Below, piece by piece: positions 40,394 through 53,788 of a stretch of DNA of 64,000 bases; position 1 is the first letter of the stretch, and each line of letters begins with the position of its first letter. The notes beneath the pieces are model-generated. The model did no database searches. It saw nothing but the letters and a program-made list of their open reading frames with translations, and had not been told where the DNA came from. This DNA comes from Caulobacteraceae bacterium (GTDB lineage: Bacteria; Pseudomonadota; Alphaproteobacteria; Caulobacterales; Caulobacteraceae): contig CANJLQ010000001.1 in the NCBI GenBank assembly GCA_947475735.1, positions 186,001 through 250,000 on the forward strand, written 5' to 3'. The position numbers and the translations under genes are program-made.

Positions 40394-41457
40394 GCCGCCA
40401 ATCCCGCATCGCCCAGCTCCACGCCGCCGCGAAGGACCGCATCCTCGTCCTCGACGGGTCGTGGGGCGTGATGATCCAGCGGCGGGAGCTGTCGGAAGAG
40501 GATTTCCGCGGCGACCGCTTCACCGCGCACAACGGCCAGATGAAGGGGAACAACGACATCCTCTGCATCACCCGGCCCGACGTCATCGCCGACCTGCACG
40601 ACCAGTATTTCGCGGCCGGGGCAGACATCTCCGAGACCAACACCTTCTCGGCCACGACCATCGCCCAGGACGACTATCACCTGGACGCGCAGTCGGTGTG
40701 GGACATCAATCTGGAAGGTGCCAAGCTGGCCCGCGCCGCCGCCGACCGCTGGACGGAGAAGGAGCCGACGAAGCCGCGCTTCGCCGCCGGGTCCATCGGG
40801 CCGCTGAACAAGATGCTGTCGATGTCGTCGGACGTGAACGATCCGGGCGCGCGGCTGGTGACCTTCGACCAGGTCTATGAGGCCTATCGCCACCAGGTGA
40901 AGGCGCTGAACGACGGCGGCGTGCACCTGTATCTGATCGAGACCATCACCGACACGCTGAACTGCAAGGCCGCGATCAAGGCGATCAAGGACCTGGAGGA
41001 CGAGGGCATGGAGCCTCTGCCCATCTGGATCAGCGGCACCATCACCGACCGGTCGGGCCGGACCCTGTCAGGCCAGACGGCCGAGGCGTTCTGGAACAGC
41101 GTGCGCCACGCCAAGCCCTTCGCCGTGGGCTTCAACTGCGCGCTGGGCGCCGACCTGATGCGGCCCTTCATCGCCGAGCTCAGCCGGGTCGCCGACACCC
41201 TGGTCGCCGCCTATCCCAACGCCGGCCTGCCCAACGCCATGGGCCAGTATGACGAGGAGCCGCACGAGACCGCCCACTTCATCGAGGAATGGGCGAAGAG
41301 CGGCCTGGTCAATATCGTCGGCGGCTGCTGCGGCACCACGCCGGAGCACATCCGGCATGTGGCCGAGGAAGTGGCGGGAGTGACGCCGCGCGTCATCCCG
41401 GAGCGGCCGGTGGCGCTGAGGCTGTCGGGGCTCGAGCCGTTCGAGATGGTGGCGTGA
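40390..41457 (+). CDS. metH: Methionine synthase, homocysteine-binding module (split MetH part 1)
   Basis: This 355-residue protein corresponds to the first domain of cobalamin-dependent methionine synthase, which activates homocysteine on zinc. The three Zn ligands are C250 (GFNC), C313 and C314 (GGCCGTTP). Other blocks are LVLDGSWGVMIQ, ADISETNTFSATTIAQDDY and GSIGPLNK. The remaining MetH domains are encoded by the next frame at 41618, so the enzyme is split. Its ATG overlaps the metF stop, and repeat copy B immediately precedes it. Confidence 0.94.
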   Translation: MSRQSRIAQLHAAAKDRILVLDGSWGVMIQRRELSEEDFRGDRFTAHNGQMKGNNDILCITRPDVIADLHDQYFAAGADISETNTFSATTIAQDDYHLDAQSVWDINLEGAKLARAAADRWTEKEPTKPRFAAGSIGPLNKMLSMSSDVNDPGARLVTFDQVYEAYRHQVKALNDGGVHLYLIETITDTLNCKAAIKAIKDLEDEGMEPLPIWISGTITDRSGRTLSGQTAEAFWNSVRHAKPFAVGFNCALGADLMRPFIAELSRVADTLVAAYPNAGLPNAMGQYDEEPHETAHFIEEWAKSGLVNIVGGCCGTTPEHIRHVAEEVAGVTPRVIPERPVALRLSGLEPFEMVA

Positions 41458-41472
41458 TGTTTGGTGATCTGT

Positions 41473-41616
41473 TCCTTCTCCCGTTGGGAGAAGGTGGCCC
41501 GCAGGGCCGGATGAGGGTCGGGTGCTTCAGTCGGCGACAGCCGTCCCTCACCCTTTCGCGCCAGGACGGCGGCTTCGCCGCCGTGCGCTCAAGCCCTCTC
41601 CCAACGGGAGAGGGAG
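41473..41616. repeat. Palindromic repeat of a second type between the metH halves
   Basis: About 144 bp starting CCTTCTCCCGTTGGGAGAAGG and ending CCTCTCCCAACGGGAGAGGG. Each end is a perfect hairpin (CTTCTCCC/GGGAGAAG and CCTCTCCC/GGGAGAGG), with a further GGCGGCTTCGCCGCC hairpin inside (about 41566-41582). It is distinct from copies A-D in arm sequence (CTCCC with T/A insertions) and occurs once in the window. Its purine-rich right arm lies directly before the ATG of the second metH gene. Confidence 0.75.
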
Positions 41617-41617
41617 C

Positions 41618-44281
<2,664 letters not shown>

Positions 44282-44284
<3 letters not shown>

Positions 44285-44411
44285 TCCTCCCCTGTTGGGG
44301 GAGGTGGATCCGAAGCGAAGCGAAGGAGACGGAGGGGGCTCGCCGCGCACCGTCATTCGCGGATGTCCCCCTCCACCACTTCGTGGTCCCCCTCCCCCTA
44401 CGGGCGAGGAT
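44282..44411. repeat. GC-rich palindromic repeat, copy C (after metH)
   Basis: About 130 bp with the same plan as copy D: TAATCCTCCCC at the left edge, a GGAGGGGGCTCGCC core, GTCCCCCTCC, and CCCCCTACGGGCGAGGAT at the right edge. The left TAA is the metH stop, and the right edge abuts the TGA stop of the convergent 191-residue gene, so it fills the whole gap. The central portion differs from D, suggesting drift. Confidence 0.85.
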
Positions 44412-44987
44412 TCACTGCGCGACCGGCACGCCCATTTCGTCCAGACCCGCCGCCTCCAGCGTCACCGGCGGGGTGGTGATGTTCTCACGCACGCGACGCG
44501 CGGCGTGTTCGCAACGGCCGGGCAGGCCGAAGAACAGGCCAAAAGCTTGGCTGCGGGTGGCCTCGTCGGGTAGGGCCAGCAGAGCGTCCCAGCGGGCCTG
44601 AGCCTCCGCCTCGGCGGTCTCGGCGGCGGCGCGGGTCGCGGGCGTCTGGCGGGCGGCGCCGGTGCGCAGGGCCTCGCGGAAGTCGGTGGCCTCCAGCGCG
44701 CCCAGACGCATGATGTCGCGATCCAGGTCGTCGGCGGTCGTCAGGGTCCGGCCCAGCGCGATGTGGCCCTCGACCAAGGCCGCGCACCAGGCGACCAGCG
44801 GGTAGTCCTGATCCGGGGCCCCGCGCGGCAGGGGCGTTTCATAGGCGATCGCCTCGCGGGCGCGCAGGGCGTCGGCGCTCTCGGTCACCTCGGTCGCGGT
44901 GGCGATGGGGCCGTCCTGATCCTGAGCGAGGGCGGCGGGGGCGATCAAAGCAAGGGCAAGAAGGGAAGCGGCGAGGCGAAGGCGCAT
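44412..44987 (-). CDS. Hypothetical exported protein
   Basis: A 191-residue protein with a clear signal peptide (residues 1-22, LLALALIAPAALAQD). The mature part is helical and Ala/Glu/Arg-rich, with WCAALVEGHIALGRTL and FGLFFGLPGRCEHAARRV giving two cysteines that could pair in the periplasm. No family is recognised. The start ATG 44987 is favoured by the signal sequence; a longer frame to 45128 overlaps the next gene. Its stop touches repeat copy C. Confidence 0.7.
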   Translation of the reverse strand: MRLRLAASLLALALIAPAALAQDQDGPIATATEVTESADALRAREAIAYETPLPRGAPDQDYPLVAWCAALVEGHIALGRTLTTADDLDRDIMRLGALEATDFREALRTGAARQTPATRAAAETAEAEAQARWDALLALPDEATRSQAFGLFFGLPGRCEHAARRVRENITTPPVTLEAAGLDEMGVPVAQ

Positions 44988-45099
44988 CAGATATCCAGGG
45001 TCAGTTTCAGGGTGTTGATCGGCCATAACGCCTGAAGCGGCGCAATGGTTTTTCCGTGGCGACATGCTAGCCACGAGCGACACACGACAGGAGCCGATC

Positions 45100-45501
45100 A
45101 TGTCCGATTTCCGCGTTCTCAGCGACACCGTGCGCGTCGCGCCTCAGATCGCCCTGTCCGACGTGACCGAGGCGGCGGCGCTCGGCGTCAGGACGATCGT
45201 TTCGAACCGACCCGACGGCGAGGACCCCGGCCAGCCGACGGCGGCCGAGGTCGCGTCGGCGGCCAAGGCGGTCGGCATCGACTTCGTCCACGCCCCAGTG
45301 ACGGGCTTTCCCGACGAGGCAGCGATCGCGGCGGTCGGCGATGTGCTCAAGGCGGGCGAGCCGGTTCTGATGTTCTGTCGCTCGGGCACGCGCTCGGCCA
45401 TGACCTGGGCGATCGCCCTTGGCCAGGCAGGGGCTGAGCCGGAGGCCTTGCGTCAGGCGGCGGCCGGCGCCGGCTACGATCTCAGCCGTCTGCCGCTCTA
45501 G
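45100..45501 (+). CDS. TIGR01244-type sulfurtransferase/phosphatase (DUF442)
   Basis: A 133-residue protein of the beta-lactamase-hydrolase-like phosphatase family. The Cys loop CRSGTR (C93 to R98) has the six-residue shape of a rhodanese or small phosphatase active site. The N-terminal VAPQIALSDVTEAAALGVRTIVSNRPDGED is typical of TIGR01244. Related domains are fused to persulfide dioxygenases and act in sulfide detoxification. ATG 45100 follows AGGAG closely. Its stop overlaps the stop of a small minus-strand gene. Confidence 0.86.
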   Translation: MSDFRVLSDTVRVAPQIALSDVTEAAALGVRTIVSNRPDGEDPGQPTAAEVASAAKAVGIDFVHAPVTGFPDEAAIAAVGDVLKAGEPVLMFCRSGTRSAMTWAIALGQAGAEPEALRQAAAGAGYDLSRLPL

Positions 45502-45647
45502 CGCTCGACGGCGACGCGGGCGGCGAAGGGCACGGGCTCGGGGTCCCCGCAAGAGGCCAGCACCAGCTGCGCCGCCATGAGACACAGGATGGCGGCGGCG
45601 ATGGGCTGGAGCCGATTTGAGACAGAATAGGCGATGGCGCGGGCCAT
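45498..45647 (-). CDS. Small lipoprotein candidate (49 aa)
   Basis: ATG 45647 has AGGAG 8 nt upstream on the reverse strand, and the 49-residue frame ends TAG at 45498. It begins MARAIAYSVSNRLQ, then a hydrophobic stretch (PIAAAILCLMAAQLVL) followed by a lipobox ASC (Cys 33) and a short acidic/Pro tail. It is probably a small lipid-anchored protein. No family match is recognised. Convergent with the sulfurtransferase gene (3- to 4-nt overlap) and divergent from the MBL hydrolase. Confidence 0.6.
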   Translation of the reverse strand: MARAIAYSVSNRLQPIAAAILCLMAAQLVLASCGDPEPVPFAARVAVER

Positions 45648-45714
45648 TTTGGACGCTCCTGAACGGTTTACGATCCGTTAAGGCAAGGACCGCGCCGGGC
45701 GAGCAGGAGCTGAG

Positions 45715-46617
45715 ATGATCCCCTTCGTGCGTGAATTCGATTTCGAGTATGGCCGACGCGACCAGGTCTCGCCGCTGATCCAGAGGGTGGTGGCCAACAA
45801 TCCGGGGCCGTTCACCTTCACCGGCACGGGGACCTATATCGTCGGGCGGGACGCGCCGGGCGCGGGCGTCGCCGTGATCGATCCGGGGCCGCTGGACGAG
45901 GCGCATCTGGGGGCGCTGATGGCCGCCGTCGAAGGCCGTACCGTGAGCCATGTGTTGGTCACCCACACCCACCGCGACCACGCCCCCCTCGCCCGCCCCT
46001 TCGCCGAGAGAACCGGCGCGGTGATCCTGGCGATGCAGCCGCCGCGGCGGGAAACCCACGCGTCCGGCACGCTGGACGAGGACGAAGACGGAACGTTCCG
46101 GCCCGGTGTGATCCTGACCGGCGGGGAAAGGCTGGAGGGCGATGGCTGGACGATCACGGCGATGGCGACGCCGGGCCACGCCTCCAACCACATGGCCTTC
46201 GGGCTGGAGGAGGAGAACGCCCTGTTCTGCGGCGACCATGTCATGGGCTGGTCGACGACCGTCGTCGCGCCACCGGACGGGGACATGGCGCACTACATGG
46301 CCAGTGTCGACGCCGTGATCGCGGCGGACTTCGCCACCCTGTGGCCGACCCACGGGGCACCGGTCACGAACCCTGCGCCGTTCCTGGCCGCCTATCGCGC
46401 GCACCGGCTGGAACGCGAGGCCCAGGTGCTGGCGCGGCTGGCGGCGGGGGATCGGACGATCGCGGCGATGGTGCCGGCCCTCTATGCCGCCGTCGACCCG
46501 CGCCTGTGGCCCGCCGCGAACCTGTCGGTGCAGGCCCATCTGATCAAGCTGGTGAAGGAGGGTCGGGTCGCGGTCGAGGGCGAGCCGACGCTGGACGCGG
46601 TCTACGCCCCAGGCTGA
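45715..46617 (+). CDS. Metallo-beta-lactamase fold hydrolase (LACTB2-like)
   Basis: A 300-residue MBL-fold protein. The zinc motif THTHRDH is at residues 83-89 (H84, H86, D88, H89), with TPGHASNHM, FCGDHVMGW and the late WPTHG. The C-terminal region (VLARLAAGDRTIAAMVPALYAAVD ... AHLIKLVKEGRV) is the winged-helix BLACT_WH domain of LACTB2-type hydrolases and RNases. The ATG follows AGGAGCTGAG. Substrate unknown. The 3' end overlaps the convergent DUF1499 gene by 16 nt. Confidence 0.88.
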   Translation: MIPFVREFDFEYGRRDQVSPLIQRVVANNPGPFTFTGTGTYIVGRDAPGAGVAVIDPGPLDEAHLGALMAAVEGRTVSHVLVTHTHRDHAPLARPFAERTGAVILAMQPPRRETHASGTLDEDEDGTFRPGVILTGGERLEGDGWTITAMATPGHASNHMAFGLEEENALFCGDHVMGWSTTVVAPPDGDMAHYMASVDAVIAADFATLWPTHGAPVTNPAPFLAAYRAHRLEREAQVLARLAAGDRTIAAMVPALYAAVDPRLWPAANLSVQAHLIKLVKEGRVAVEGEPTLDAVYAPG

Positions 46618-47312
46618 AGCTCGGCGACGATACGGGTCACGAGGCGGCAGGCCTCGCCGCCGTCGTCGCGGGCCTCACGCGAGGCGACGCGAACGTCCGT
46701 CGCCCCCGGGCGGATGCGGATCGTGGCGTCATGGACGAAGCCGAACCAGGTGCCCTCGCGGGTGCCGTCCGCGCGCGCGACACCGAAACCCAGCACCTCG
46801 AACCCGGCCTGCTCCAAGGCATAGGCCGCCGCTCCCGGTGCGACCTGGGTGGGGACGGTGGTCGCCGCGCAGGTCTGGAACACGGTCGCCTCAGCGGCGC
46901 TGGCCGCCTGGCGTCGGTCGGCCAGGGCCCCTGTGAAGACGGGCGGATCGGTGAGGGCCGTCGTCGCCTGGGCCGGGACGGATGTGGCGGACGCGGAAAG
47001 GATGCCCACCCCGGTCTGTGACAGATGCAAGCCGTAGAGCCCGGCCGTCGCCCCGCCCAGGATCACGCCGCCCAAGGCCATCAGGCGCGCGCGGGGCTCG
47101 CCCAGCGCCACGATGACGCCTCCCAGCGCCGCGAAAGTCCCGAGCGCGGCCAGCGCCAGCCCCACCTGCAGGGTCAGCACCGAATAGCCGATCTGCCAGT
47201 CCCACACGCCCAGCCGCATCCCGGCGATGCCGACGAACACCGCCAGCGGGGCCAGGGTCGTCAAGACCAGCAGAACCCGCGACCAGCGGATGGCGCGGGA
47301 GCCCTCGGTCAC
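46602..47312 (-). CDS. DUF1499 family membrane protein
   Basis: A 236-residue protein starting at GTG 47312 with three N-terminal membrane helices (about 10-32, 43-66 and 75-95) and a soluble C-terminal DUF1499 domain, recognisable by GFEVLGFGVARADGTREGTWFGFVHDATIRIRP and DVRVASREARDDGGEACRLV. Function unknown. It begins 3 nt after the stop of the acyl-CoA ligase on the same strand, so the two are probably co-transcribed. Confidence 0.84.
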   Translation of the reverse strand: MTEGSRAIRWSRVLLVLTTLAPLAVFVGIAGMRLGVWDWQIGYSVLTLQVGLALAALGTFAALGGVIVALGEPRARLMALGGVILGGATAGLYGLHLSQTGVGILSASATSVPAQATTALTDPPVFTGALADRRQAASAAEATVFQTCAATTVPTQVAPGAAAYALEQAGFEVLGFGVARADGTREGTWFGFVHDATIRIRPGATDVRVASREARDDGGEACRLVTRIVAELQPGA

Positions 47313-47315
47313 GCC

Positions 47316-48965
<1,650 letters not shown>

Positions 48966-49146
48966 CGCATTCCCTCATGACGCCCCGGCTCAAGGCGGGG
49001 CTTGGATTTCACGCTAGCCGAGGTGGACCGGGCTAGGCAACGTGACGCGAGGTCAGGATCGGCCTCCAAAGCCGGCCGCGCCGTTGCGTCATCGGCGGAT
49101 TTGCCCTTCTTTGCGCGTCTTGGACGCAGAATAGGAAGGCTTCTTG

Positions 49147-49743
49147 ATGCGCCTCAACGCCCTCACCGCCCTTTCCCTGACGGCACTGGCAGCCCTGGTG
49201 GGCTGCGATCGCTCGATCGAGCCTGCCGCGCCGCCGGTCGATCAGGCGGAGGCCACGACGCCGGCGGCCACGCCCGCCGCGCCGGCCCAGATCGCGGGCG
49301 GACTGGCCATCGAGGGCGAAGGCCTGCGCATCTTCGACGCCGAAGGGGCCGCCCGCGCCCTGCCGTTCGGCACACCGCAGGAAACCGTGATCACGGCTGT
49401 CACCGCGACGACCGGCGGGGTCGCGCCGGAACAGAGCACCAACGCCGAATGCGGTCAGGGACCGGTGCAGCAGGCCGCTTACGCCAATGGCCTGCAGTTG
49501 CTGTTCCAGGACGGAGAGTTCAGGGGTTGGTTCCTCGACGAGGCCGGGCTGACGACGGTGGACGGCGTCGGCGTCGGCGCGACCCGGGCGGCACTTAATG
49601 CGGCCCGGACCGTCGAACTGCAGCCCGACTCGACCCTGGGCGTCGAGTTCACCGCGGGCGACGTCATGGGGTTCCTGACCTCCGCCGACGCCTCGGGAAC
49701 GGTGGCGTCGCTCTACGCCGGCGAGACCTGCTTCTTCCGTTGA
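49147..49743 (+). CDS. Hypothetical lipoprotein
   Basis: A 198-residue protein from ATG 49147, preceded by AGGAAGG. The signal sequence ends in a lipobox (LVGC at about 17-20), predicting a lipid anchor, followed by an Ala/Pro-rich linker. The C-terminal part has ECGQGPVQQAAYANGLQLLFQDGEFRGWFLDE and a final CFFR, giving two mature cysteines. No family is recognised. Confidence 0.7.
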   Translation: MRLNALTALSLTALAALVGCDRSIEPAAPPVDQAEATTPAATPAAPAQIAGGLAIEGEGLRIFDAEGAARALPFGTPQETVITAVTATTGGVAPEQSTNAECGQGPVQQAAYANGLQLLFQDGEFRGWFLDEAGLTTVDGVGVGATRAALNAARTVELQPDSTLGVEFTAGDVMGFLTSADASGTVASLYAGETCFFR

Positions 49744-49822
49744 TCTAGCGGGCGGCGGCGGCGGCATCCGAAGACGGACTTGATGGTGGTGCCGTCCTGC
49801 CTCGCGCTTTAGGACGGGCGTC

Positions 49823-50476
49823 ATGACCCTTCTCATCGCGATCACCGGCGGATCCGGCTCGGGCAAATCGACCCTGGCGGAAGCCGTCGTCTCCGCCTTG
49901 CCGGCGGGATCGGCCGTGCTGCTGCGCGAGGATTCCTACTACAGGGACGCCGCGTCCCTGCCCGGCTTCGACGCCGCGACCTTCGACTTCGACGACGTGG
50001 CGGCGCGCGATCACGACAGGCTGACAGCGGACCTGACGGCGCTAAAGGCGGGCCGCGCCATCGTCGCCCCGGTCTATTCCTTCATCACCCACGGCCGCGA
50101 ACCGGGCGGGCAGCCGGTCCCGACCGCGCCCGTGGTGATCGTGGAAGGGACGCATCTGTTGTGCACGCCGTCGCTGTCCGACCTGTTCGACATCCGCGTC
50201 TTCGTCGATACGCCGTCGGATATCCGCTTCATCCGCCGCCTGCTGCGCGATCAGGCCGAACGGGGCCGCACGGCCGGCTCCGTCATCGACCAGTATCTGA
50301 AGACCGTGCGACCCGGCCACGAGCGGCTGACCGAGCCGTCGCGCACGCGGGCGGATTTCATCGTGGCGGATGCGACCGCCGCCGTCCGACTGGAAGACCC
50401 ACAGACCGTGGTTCGGCTGGCCGCGCCCCTGCTGGCGCACCCCTTGCTGAGCCCATTGGTCAACTCTGACCCGTAA
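49823..50476 (+). CDS. udk: Uridine kinase
   Basis: A 217-residue P-loop kinase phosphorylating uridine and cytidine in pyrimidine salvage. The Walker A motif GGSGSGKST spans residues 9-17; later elements are LLREDSYYRD, FDFDDVAARD, PVYSFITHGRE, VVIVEGTHLL and the lid RRLLRDQAERGR. These match uridine kinase/phosphoribulokinase family members. The C-terminus is Ala/Leu-rich. No operon partner. Confidence 0.88.
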   Translation: MTLLIAITGGSGSGKSTLAEAVVSALPAGSAVLLREDSYYRDAASLPGFDAATFDFDDVAARDHDRLTADLTALKAGRAIVAPVYSFITHGREPGGQPVPTAPVVIVEGTHLLCTPSLSDLFDIRVFVDTPSDIRFIRRLLRDQAERGRTAGSVIDQYLKTVRPGHERLTEPSRTRADFIVADATAAVRLEDPQTVVRLAAPLLAHPLLSPLVNSDP

Positions 50477-50528
50477 CGGTGTTCGTCCTTATTCCGGTTC
50501 CGGCGAGGATGGTTTACGCACAGCCTTG

Positions 50529-51164
50529 ATGGACTCTCATACCACTGGCGTTGTGCCTCATCTCACCACCGGCCAGGACGCGCGCCGCGACGGGATTGTC
50601 CGCGAGGCCCGACGCCACTTCATGGCCCAAGGATACGCGGCGACCCGCATAGAACCGATCGCGCGCGCCGCCACGGTCTCGACCGCGACCCTCTATGCCT
50701 ATTTTCCGTCCAAGGAGCATCTGTTCGAAGCCGTGATCGACGACGCGGCCGAGGATTTTTCGCGACAGATGGAAAGCGTGCGTCTGGCCGACGGCCCGGC
50801 GCGCGAACTGCTGACGGGCTTTGGCCTGGCCTATGCCCGGTTCATGGGCGACCCGTTCGTCCGCTCGGTCTTTCGCCTGGTGATGGCCGAGCGGCCGCGC
50901 TTTCGCGACGTCGCCCTAGGCTTCTTCCAGAAGGGCCGCAGCGATTTCGGCAAACCCCTGATCGCGGCCCTGACGACCCTGTCGGACCGGGGCGAGATTC
51001 GCGTGGAGAAGGCGTCCTGGGCGGCGGGGCAGCTGATGGGGATGATCGAACACCCCGTCTTCTTCATGCCCCTCGTCACTGGCGACGAGGTCCAGGCCCT
51101 GCGCGACCCCGAGCAGATCGCGGCCGACGCCGTCGAGACGTTCCTGGCGCGCTACGGAACCTGA
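50529..51164 (+). CDS. TetR/AcrR family transcriptional regulator
   Basis: A 211-residue regulator from ATG 50529 (a TTG at 50526 is in frame). The N-terminal helix-turn-helix reads VREARRHFMAQGYAATRIEPIARAATVSTATLYAYFPSKEHLFEAVI, typical TetR. The C-terminal ligand domain is helical (FRLVMAERPRFRDVALGFFQKGR resembles the AefR-like/TetR_C subgroup). Target unknown; no obvious efflux operon is adjacent. It is convergent with pdxH, 4 nt apart. Confidence 0.88.
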   Translation: MDSHTTGVVPHLTTGQDARRDGIVREARRHFMAQGYAATRIEPIARAATVSTATLYAYFPSKEHLFEAVIDDAAEDFSRQMESVRLADGPARELLTGFGLAYARFMGDPFVRSVFRLVMAERPRFRDVALGFFQKGRSDFGKPLIAALTTLSDRGEIRVEKASWAAGQLMGMIEHPVFFMPLVTGDEVQALRDPEQIAADAVETFLARYGT

Positions 51165-51168
51165 TCGG

Positions 51169-51843
51169 TCAGGGCTGGAGGCGGGTCCGCCGCCAGCCGT
51201 TGCCCTCGCGGTCGAACCTCAGCCGGTCGTGCAGGCGGAAGGGACGGTCGCGCCAGAACTCGACCGAGCGCGGCACGACGCGCCAGCCCGTCCAGTGTTC
51301 GGGCCGCGCCACCTCACCGCCGTCGAAACGCGCCGTCTCGCGGGCCACGGCGGCCTCCAGGGCGGCGCGGTCGGCCAAGGGCCGCGACTGGTCAGAGGCC
51401 CAGGCCCCGATACGGCTTTCTCGCGCCCGGCTGGCGAAATAGGCGTCGGCCTCGGCCGGGGTGACGGGCTGGACCGTGCCACGCACCCGCACCTGTCGCC
51501 TCAGGGTCTTCCAGTGAAACAGCAGGGCCGCGACCGGCCGCCCAGCGAGCTGCGTGCCCTTGGCGCTCTCGCTGTTGGAATAGAAGGTCAGGCCCTGCGC
51601 ATCGATGTCCTTCAGCAGGACCATCCTGCTGTCCGGCGCGCCGTCCGCATCGACGGTGGACAGGCACATGGCGTTGGGATCGTTCGGCTCGTGCGCCCGC
51701 GCATCGGCCAGCCACTGCACGATCAGGCCAATGGGTTCGTCGCGCTCGAACACCGACTCGTCGCCGTTGGCGGCCAGGGCGGCGGCATAGTCGCGGGCGT
51801 ACTCTTCGCGGCTCGGGCTGGGGGGAATGACGGCGCTGCTCAT
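51169..51843 (-). CDS. pdxH: Pyridoxamine 5'-phosphate oxidase
   Basis: A 224-residue FMN enzyme making pyridoxal 5'-phosphate. Family blocks are [69 protein letters not shown] and [21 protein letters not shown], all diagnostic. The start ATG 51843 is chosen because the longer frame to 51900 adds unconserved sequence. It supplies PLP to the aminotransferase above. Confidence 0.95.
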   Translation of the reverse strand: MSSAVIPPSPSREEYARDYAAALAANGDESVFERDEPIGLIVQWLADARAHEPNDPNAMCLSTVDADGAPDSRMVLLKDIDAQGLTFYSNSESAKGTQLAGRPVAALLFHWKTLRRQVRVRGTVQPVTPAEADAYFASRARESRIGAWASDQSRPLADRAALEAAVARETARFDGGEVARPEHWTGWRVVPRSVEFWRDRPFRLHDRLRFDREGNGWRRTRLQP

Positions 51844-51920
51844 GGGCGGGCCTATAGCAAGGGCCGGCGCGAGCTGCACGGTTAACCCGCTCTTGACCAT
51901 GATCGCGGCCTATTCGTCGC

Positions 51921-52640
51921 ATGAGCGCGTCTGCCCCGAGCCTGAACGAAGCCCTGGCCGTCCTGGGACTGCACGGCCCGGCCGATCAAGCCGCCGTGGT
52001 CCGTGCCTTCCGCATGGCGGTGAAGGCCGCCCGTCCGGACCTGCCCGGGGGCGACGACGCGCGGTTTCGCAGGGTCATCGCCGCCTATCGTCTGATCCAG
52101 AGCCAGGGTGGCGGTCGCGCCGCACTCGCCGGTCCGACCCGCCGCCCTGCTCCCCTGCCCGTCATTGGCCTGACGCCGTACCAGGCGCTCTCCGGCGGGG
52201 TGACGACGATCCGACTGGGTGAGCGGACCCTGCGCGTGCGGGTGCCCGCCGGGATGAGAACGGGCGACCATCTGAGGCTGAGGGGGACGAGCCCGAACGG
52301 AGGCGATCTGTTCCTGCCTGTCCTGATCCGGTCCGCGGACGGTCTGACGGTGGTCGGTGACGACCTGCACATGACCTGGCCGACACCGCGCCGGCTGCTG
52401 ACGGACGGCGGTCGCGTCGAGATCGACACGCACGCCGGGGTCCAGACCTCCTGGGTCACGCCGGGCTTGGTCGATCCGGTCCGGCTGAGATTGAGGGGCC
52501 TCGGCCTGCCCGCGCGCGGCCGGCGGCGGCAGGGGCACCTGTTCGTCCATCTGACCCCCGCCGACGACGTGCCCTCGGCGGCCGAAGACCTGCTGGCCCG
52601 CTTCACCCGCGTCTGGACGCCGGACCGGATGGCGGCCTAA
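51921..52640 (+). CDS. DnaJ-like co-chaperone with a degenerate J-domain
   Basis: A 239-residue protein. Residues about 8-60 look like a J-domain (AAVVRAFRMAVKAARPDLPGGDDARFRRVIAAYRLI), but the essential HPD motif is R38-P39-D40. A DnaJ C-terminal substrate-binding region follows (about 75-230) with GGVTTIRLGERTLRVRVPAGMRTGDHLRLRG and RRRQGHLFVHLTPADD. The zinc-finger region is absent. With HPD lost, stimulation of DnaK is unlikely, so it may bind clients independently. It is 12 nt upstream of aroC. Confidence 0.8.
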   Translation: MSASAPSLNEALAVLGLHGPADQAAVVRAFRMAVKAARPDLPGGDDARFRRVIAAYRLIQSQGGGRAALAGPTRRPAPLPVIGLTPYQALSGGVTTIRLGERTLRVRVPAGMRTGDHLRLRGTSPNGGDLFLPVLIRSADGLTVVGDDLHMTWPTPRRLLTDGGRVEIDTHAGVQTSWVTPGLVDPVRLRLRGLGLPARGRRRQGHLFVHLTPADDVPSAAEDLLARFTRVWTPDRMAA

Positions 52641-52652
52641 GCCTCGCTAGCC

Positions 52653-53738
52653 ATGTCCCACAACACATTCGGCCATCTGTTTCGCGTGACGACCTGGGGC
52701 GAGAGCCACGGGCCGGCGATCGGCTGTGTCGTCGACGGCTGCCCGCCGCTGATCCCGCTGACCGAGGCCGATCTGCAGCCCTGGCTGGACCGCAGGAAGC
52801 CGGGCGGCAGCCGCTTCGTCACCCAGAGGACCGAGAGCGACACGGCACGCATCCTGTCCGGCGTGTTCGACGACGGCGCGGGCCCGGTCACCACCGGCAC
52901 GCCGATCGCCGTCCAGATCGAGAATGAGGACGCGCGGTCCAAGGACTATGGCGAGATCGCGCGCGCCTATCGACCCGGTCACGCCGATCTGACCTACCAG
53001 GCCAAATACGGGATTCGCGATCACCGCGGCGGCGGCCGCTCCTCGGCGCGCGAGACGGCCAGCCGGGTCGCCGCGGGCGCGGTGGCGCGGAAGGTCCTCG
53101 GCGAAGGCGTGACGATCCGCGCCGGGGTCGTGCAGCTGGGGCCCCACAGGATCACGGCCGAGGCCGTCGATTTCGACGCGGTCTATGAGAACCCCCTGTT
53201 CGCCGCCTCGGCCGAGGTCGTGCCCGCGTGGGAGGCCTATCTGGACGGGGTGCGCAAGGCCGGGTCGTCCATCGGCGCCGTCGTGGCGCTGGAGGTGACG
53301 GGCGTCCCGGCCGGATGGGGCGCGCCGCTATATGGCAAGCTGGACGCCGAGCTGGCCGCCGCCCTGATGAGCATCAACGCGGTCAAGGGCGTCGAGATCG
53401 GTGCCGGCTTCGGAGCGGCCGAGCTGTCGGGCGAGGACAATGCCGACGAGATGCGACTGTGGCCCGACGGCGAGATCGTGTTCCAGTCCAACCACGCCGG
53501 CGGCGTGCTGGGTGGAATCTCGACGGGCCAGCCGATCACGGCCCGGGTGGCGTTCAAGCCCACGTCCTCCATCCTGACGCCTCGCCAGACCGTCACCCGC
53601 GACGGGACCGAGACCGACCTGCGCACCAAGGGCCGTCATGACCCCTGCGTCGCCCTGCGCGGCGTCCCGGTGGTCGAGGCCATGGCCGCCTGCGTTCTGG
53701 CGGACGCCCTGCTGAGGCACCGGGCGCAGACCGGCTGA
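52653..53738 (+). CDS. aroC: Chorismate synthase
   Basis: A 361-residue FMN-dependent enzyme forming chorismate, the branch point of aromatic amino acids. Diagnostic blocks: [19 protein letters not shown] at the start, [30 protein letters not shown], and [17 protein letters not shown] near the end. Length matches the family. It probably shares a transcript with the DnaJ-like gene upstream. Confidence 0.97.
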   Translation: MSHNTFGHLFRVTTWGESHGPAIGCVVDGCPPLIPLTEADLQPWLDRRKPGGSRFVTQRTESDTARILSGVFDDGAGPVTTGTPIAVQIENEDARSKDYGEIARAYRPGHADLTYQAKYGIRDHRGGGRSSARETASRVAAGAVARKVLGEGVTIRAGVVQLGPHRITAEAVDFDAVYENPLFAASAEVVPAWEAYLDGVRKAGSSIGAVVALEVTGVPAGWGAPLYGKLDAELAAALMSINAVKGVEIGAGFGAAELSGEDNADEMRLWPDGEIVFQSNHAGGVLGGISTGQPITARVAFKPTSSILTPRQTVTRDGTETDLRTKGRHDPCVALRGVPVVEAMAACVLADALLRHRAQTG

Positions 53739-53788
53739 AGACCTGACAGGTCATCTTTGGTTCACCCTGTTTGTGCCAGATATGGCGG

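Noticed and set aside
53739-53760. Terminator after aroC
   Set aside because: GACCT-GAC-AGGTC is only a 5-bp stem with a 3-nt loop and no clear T-run.
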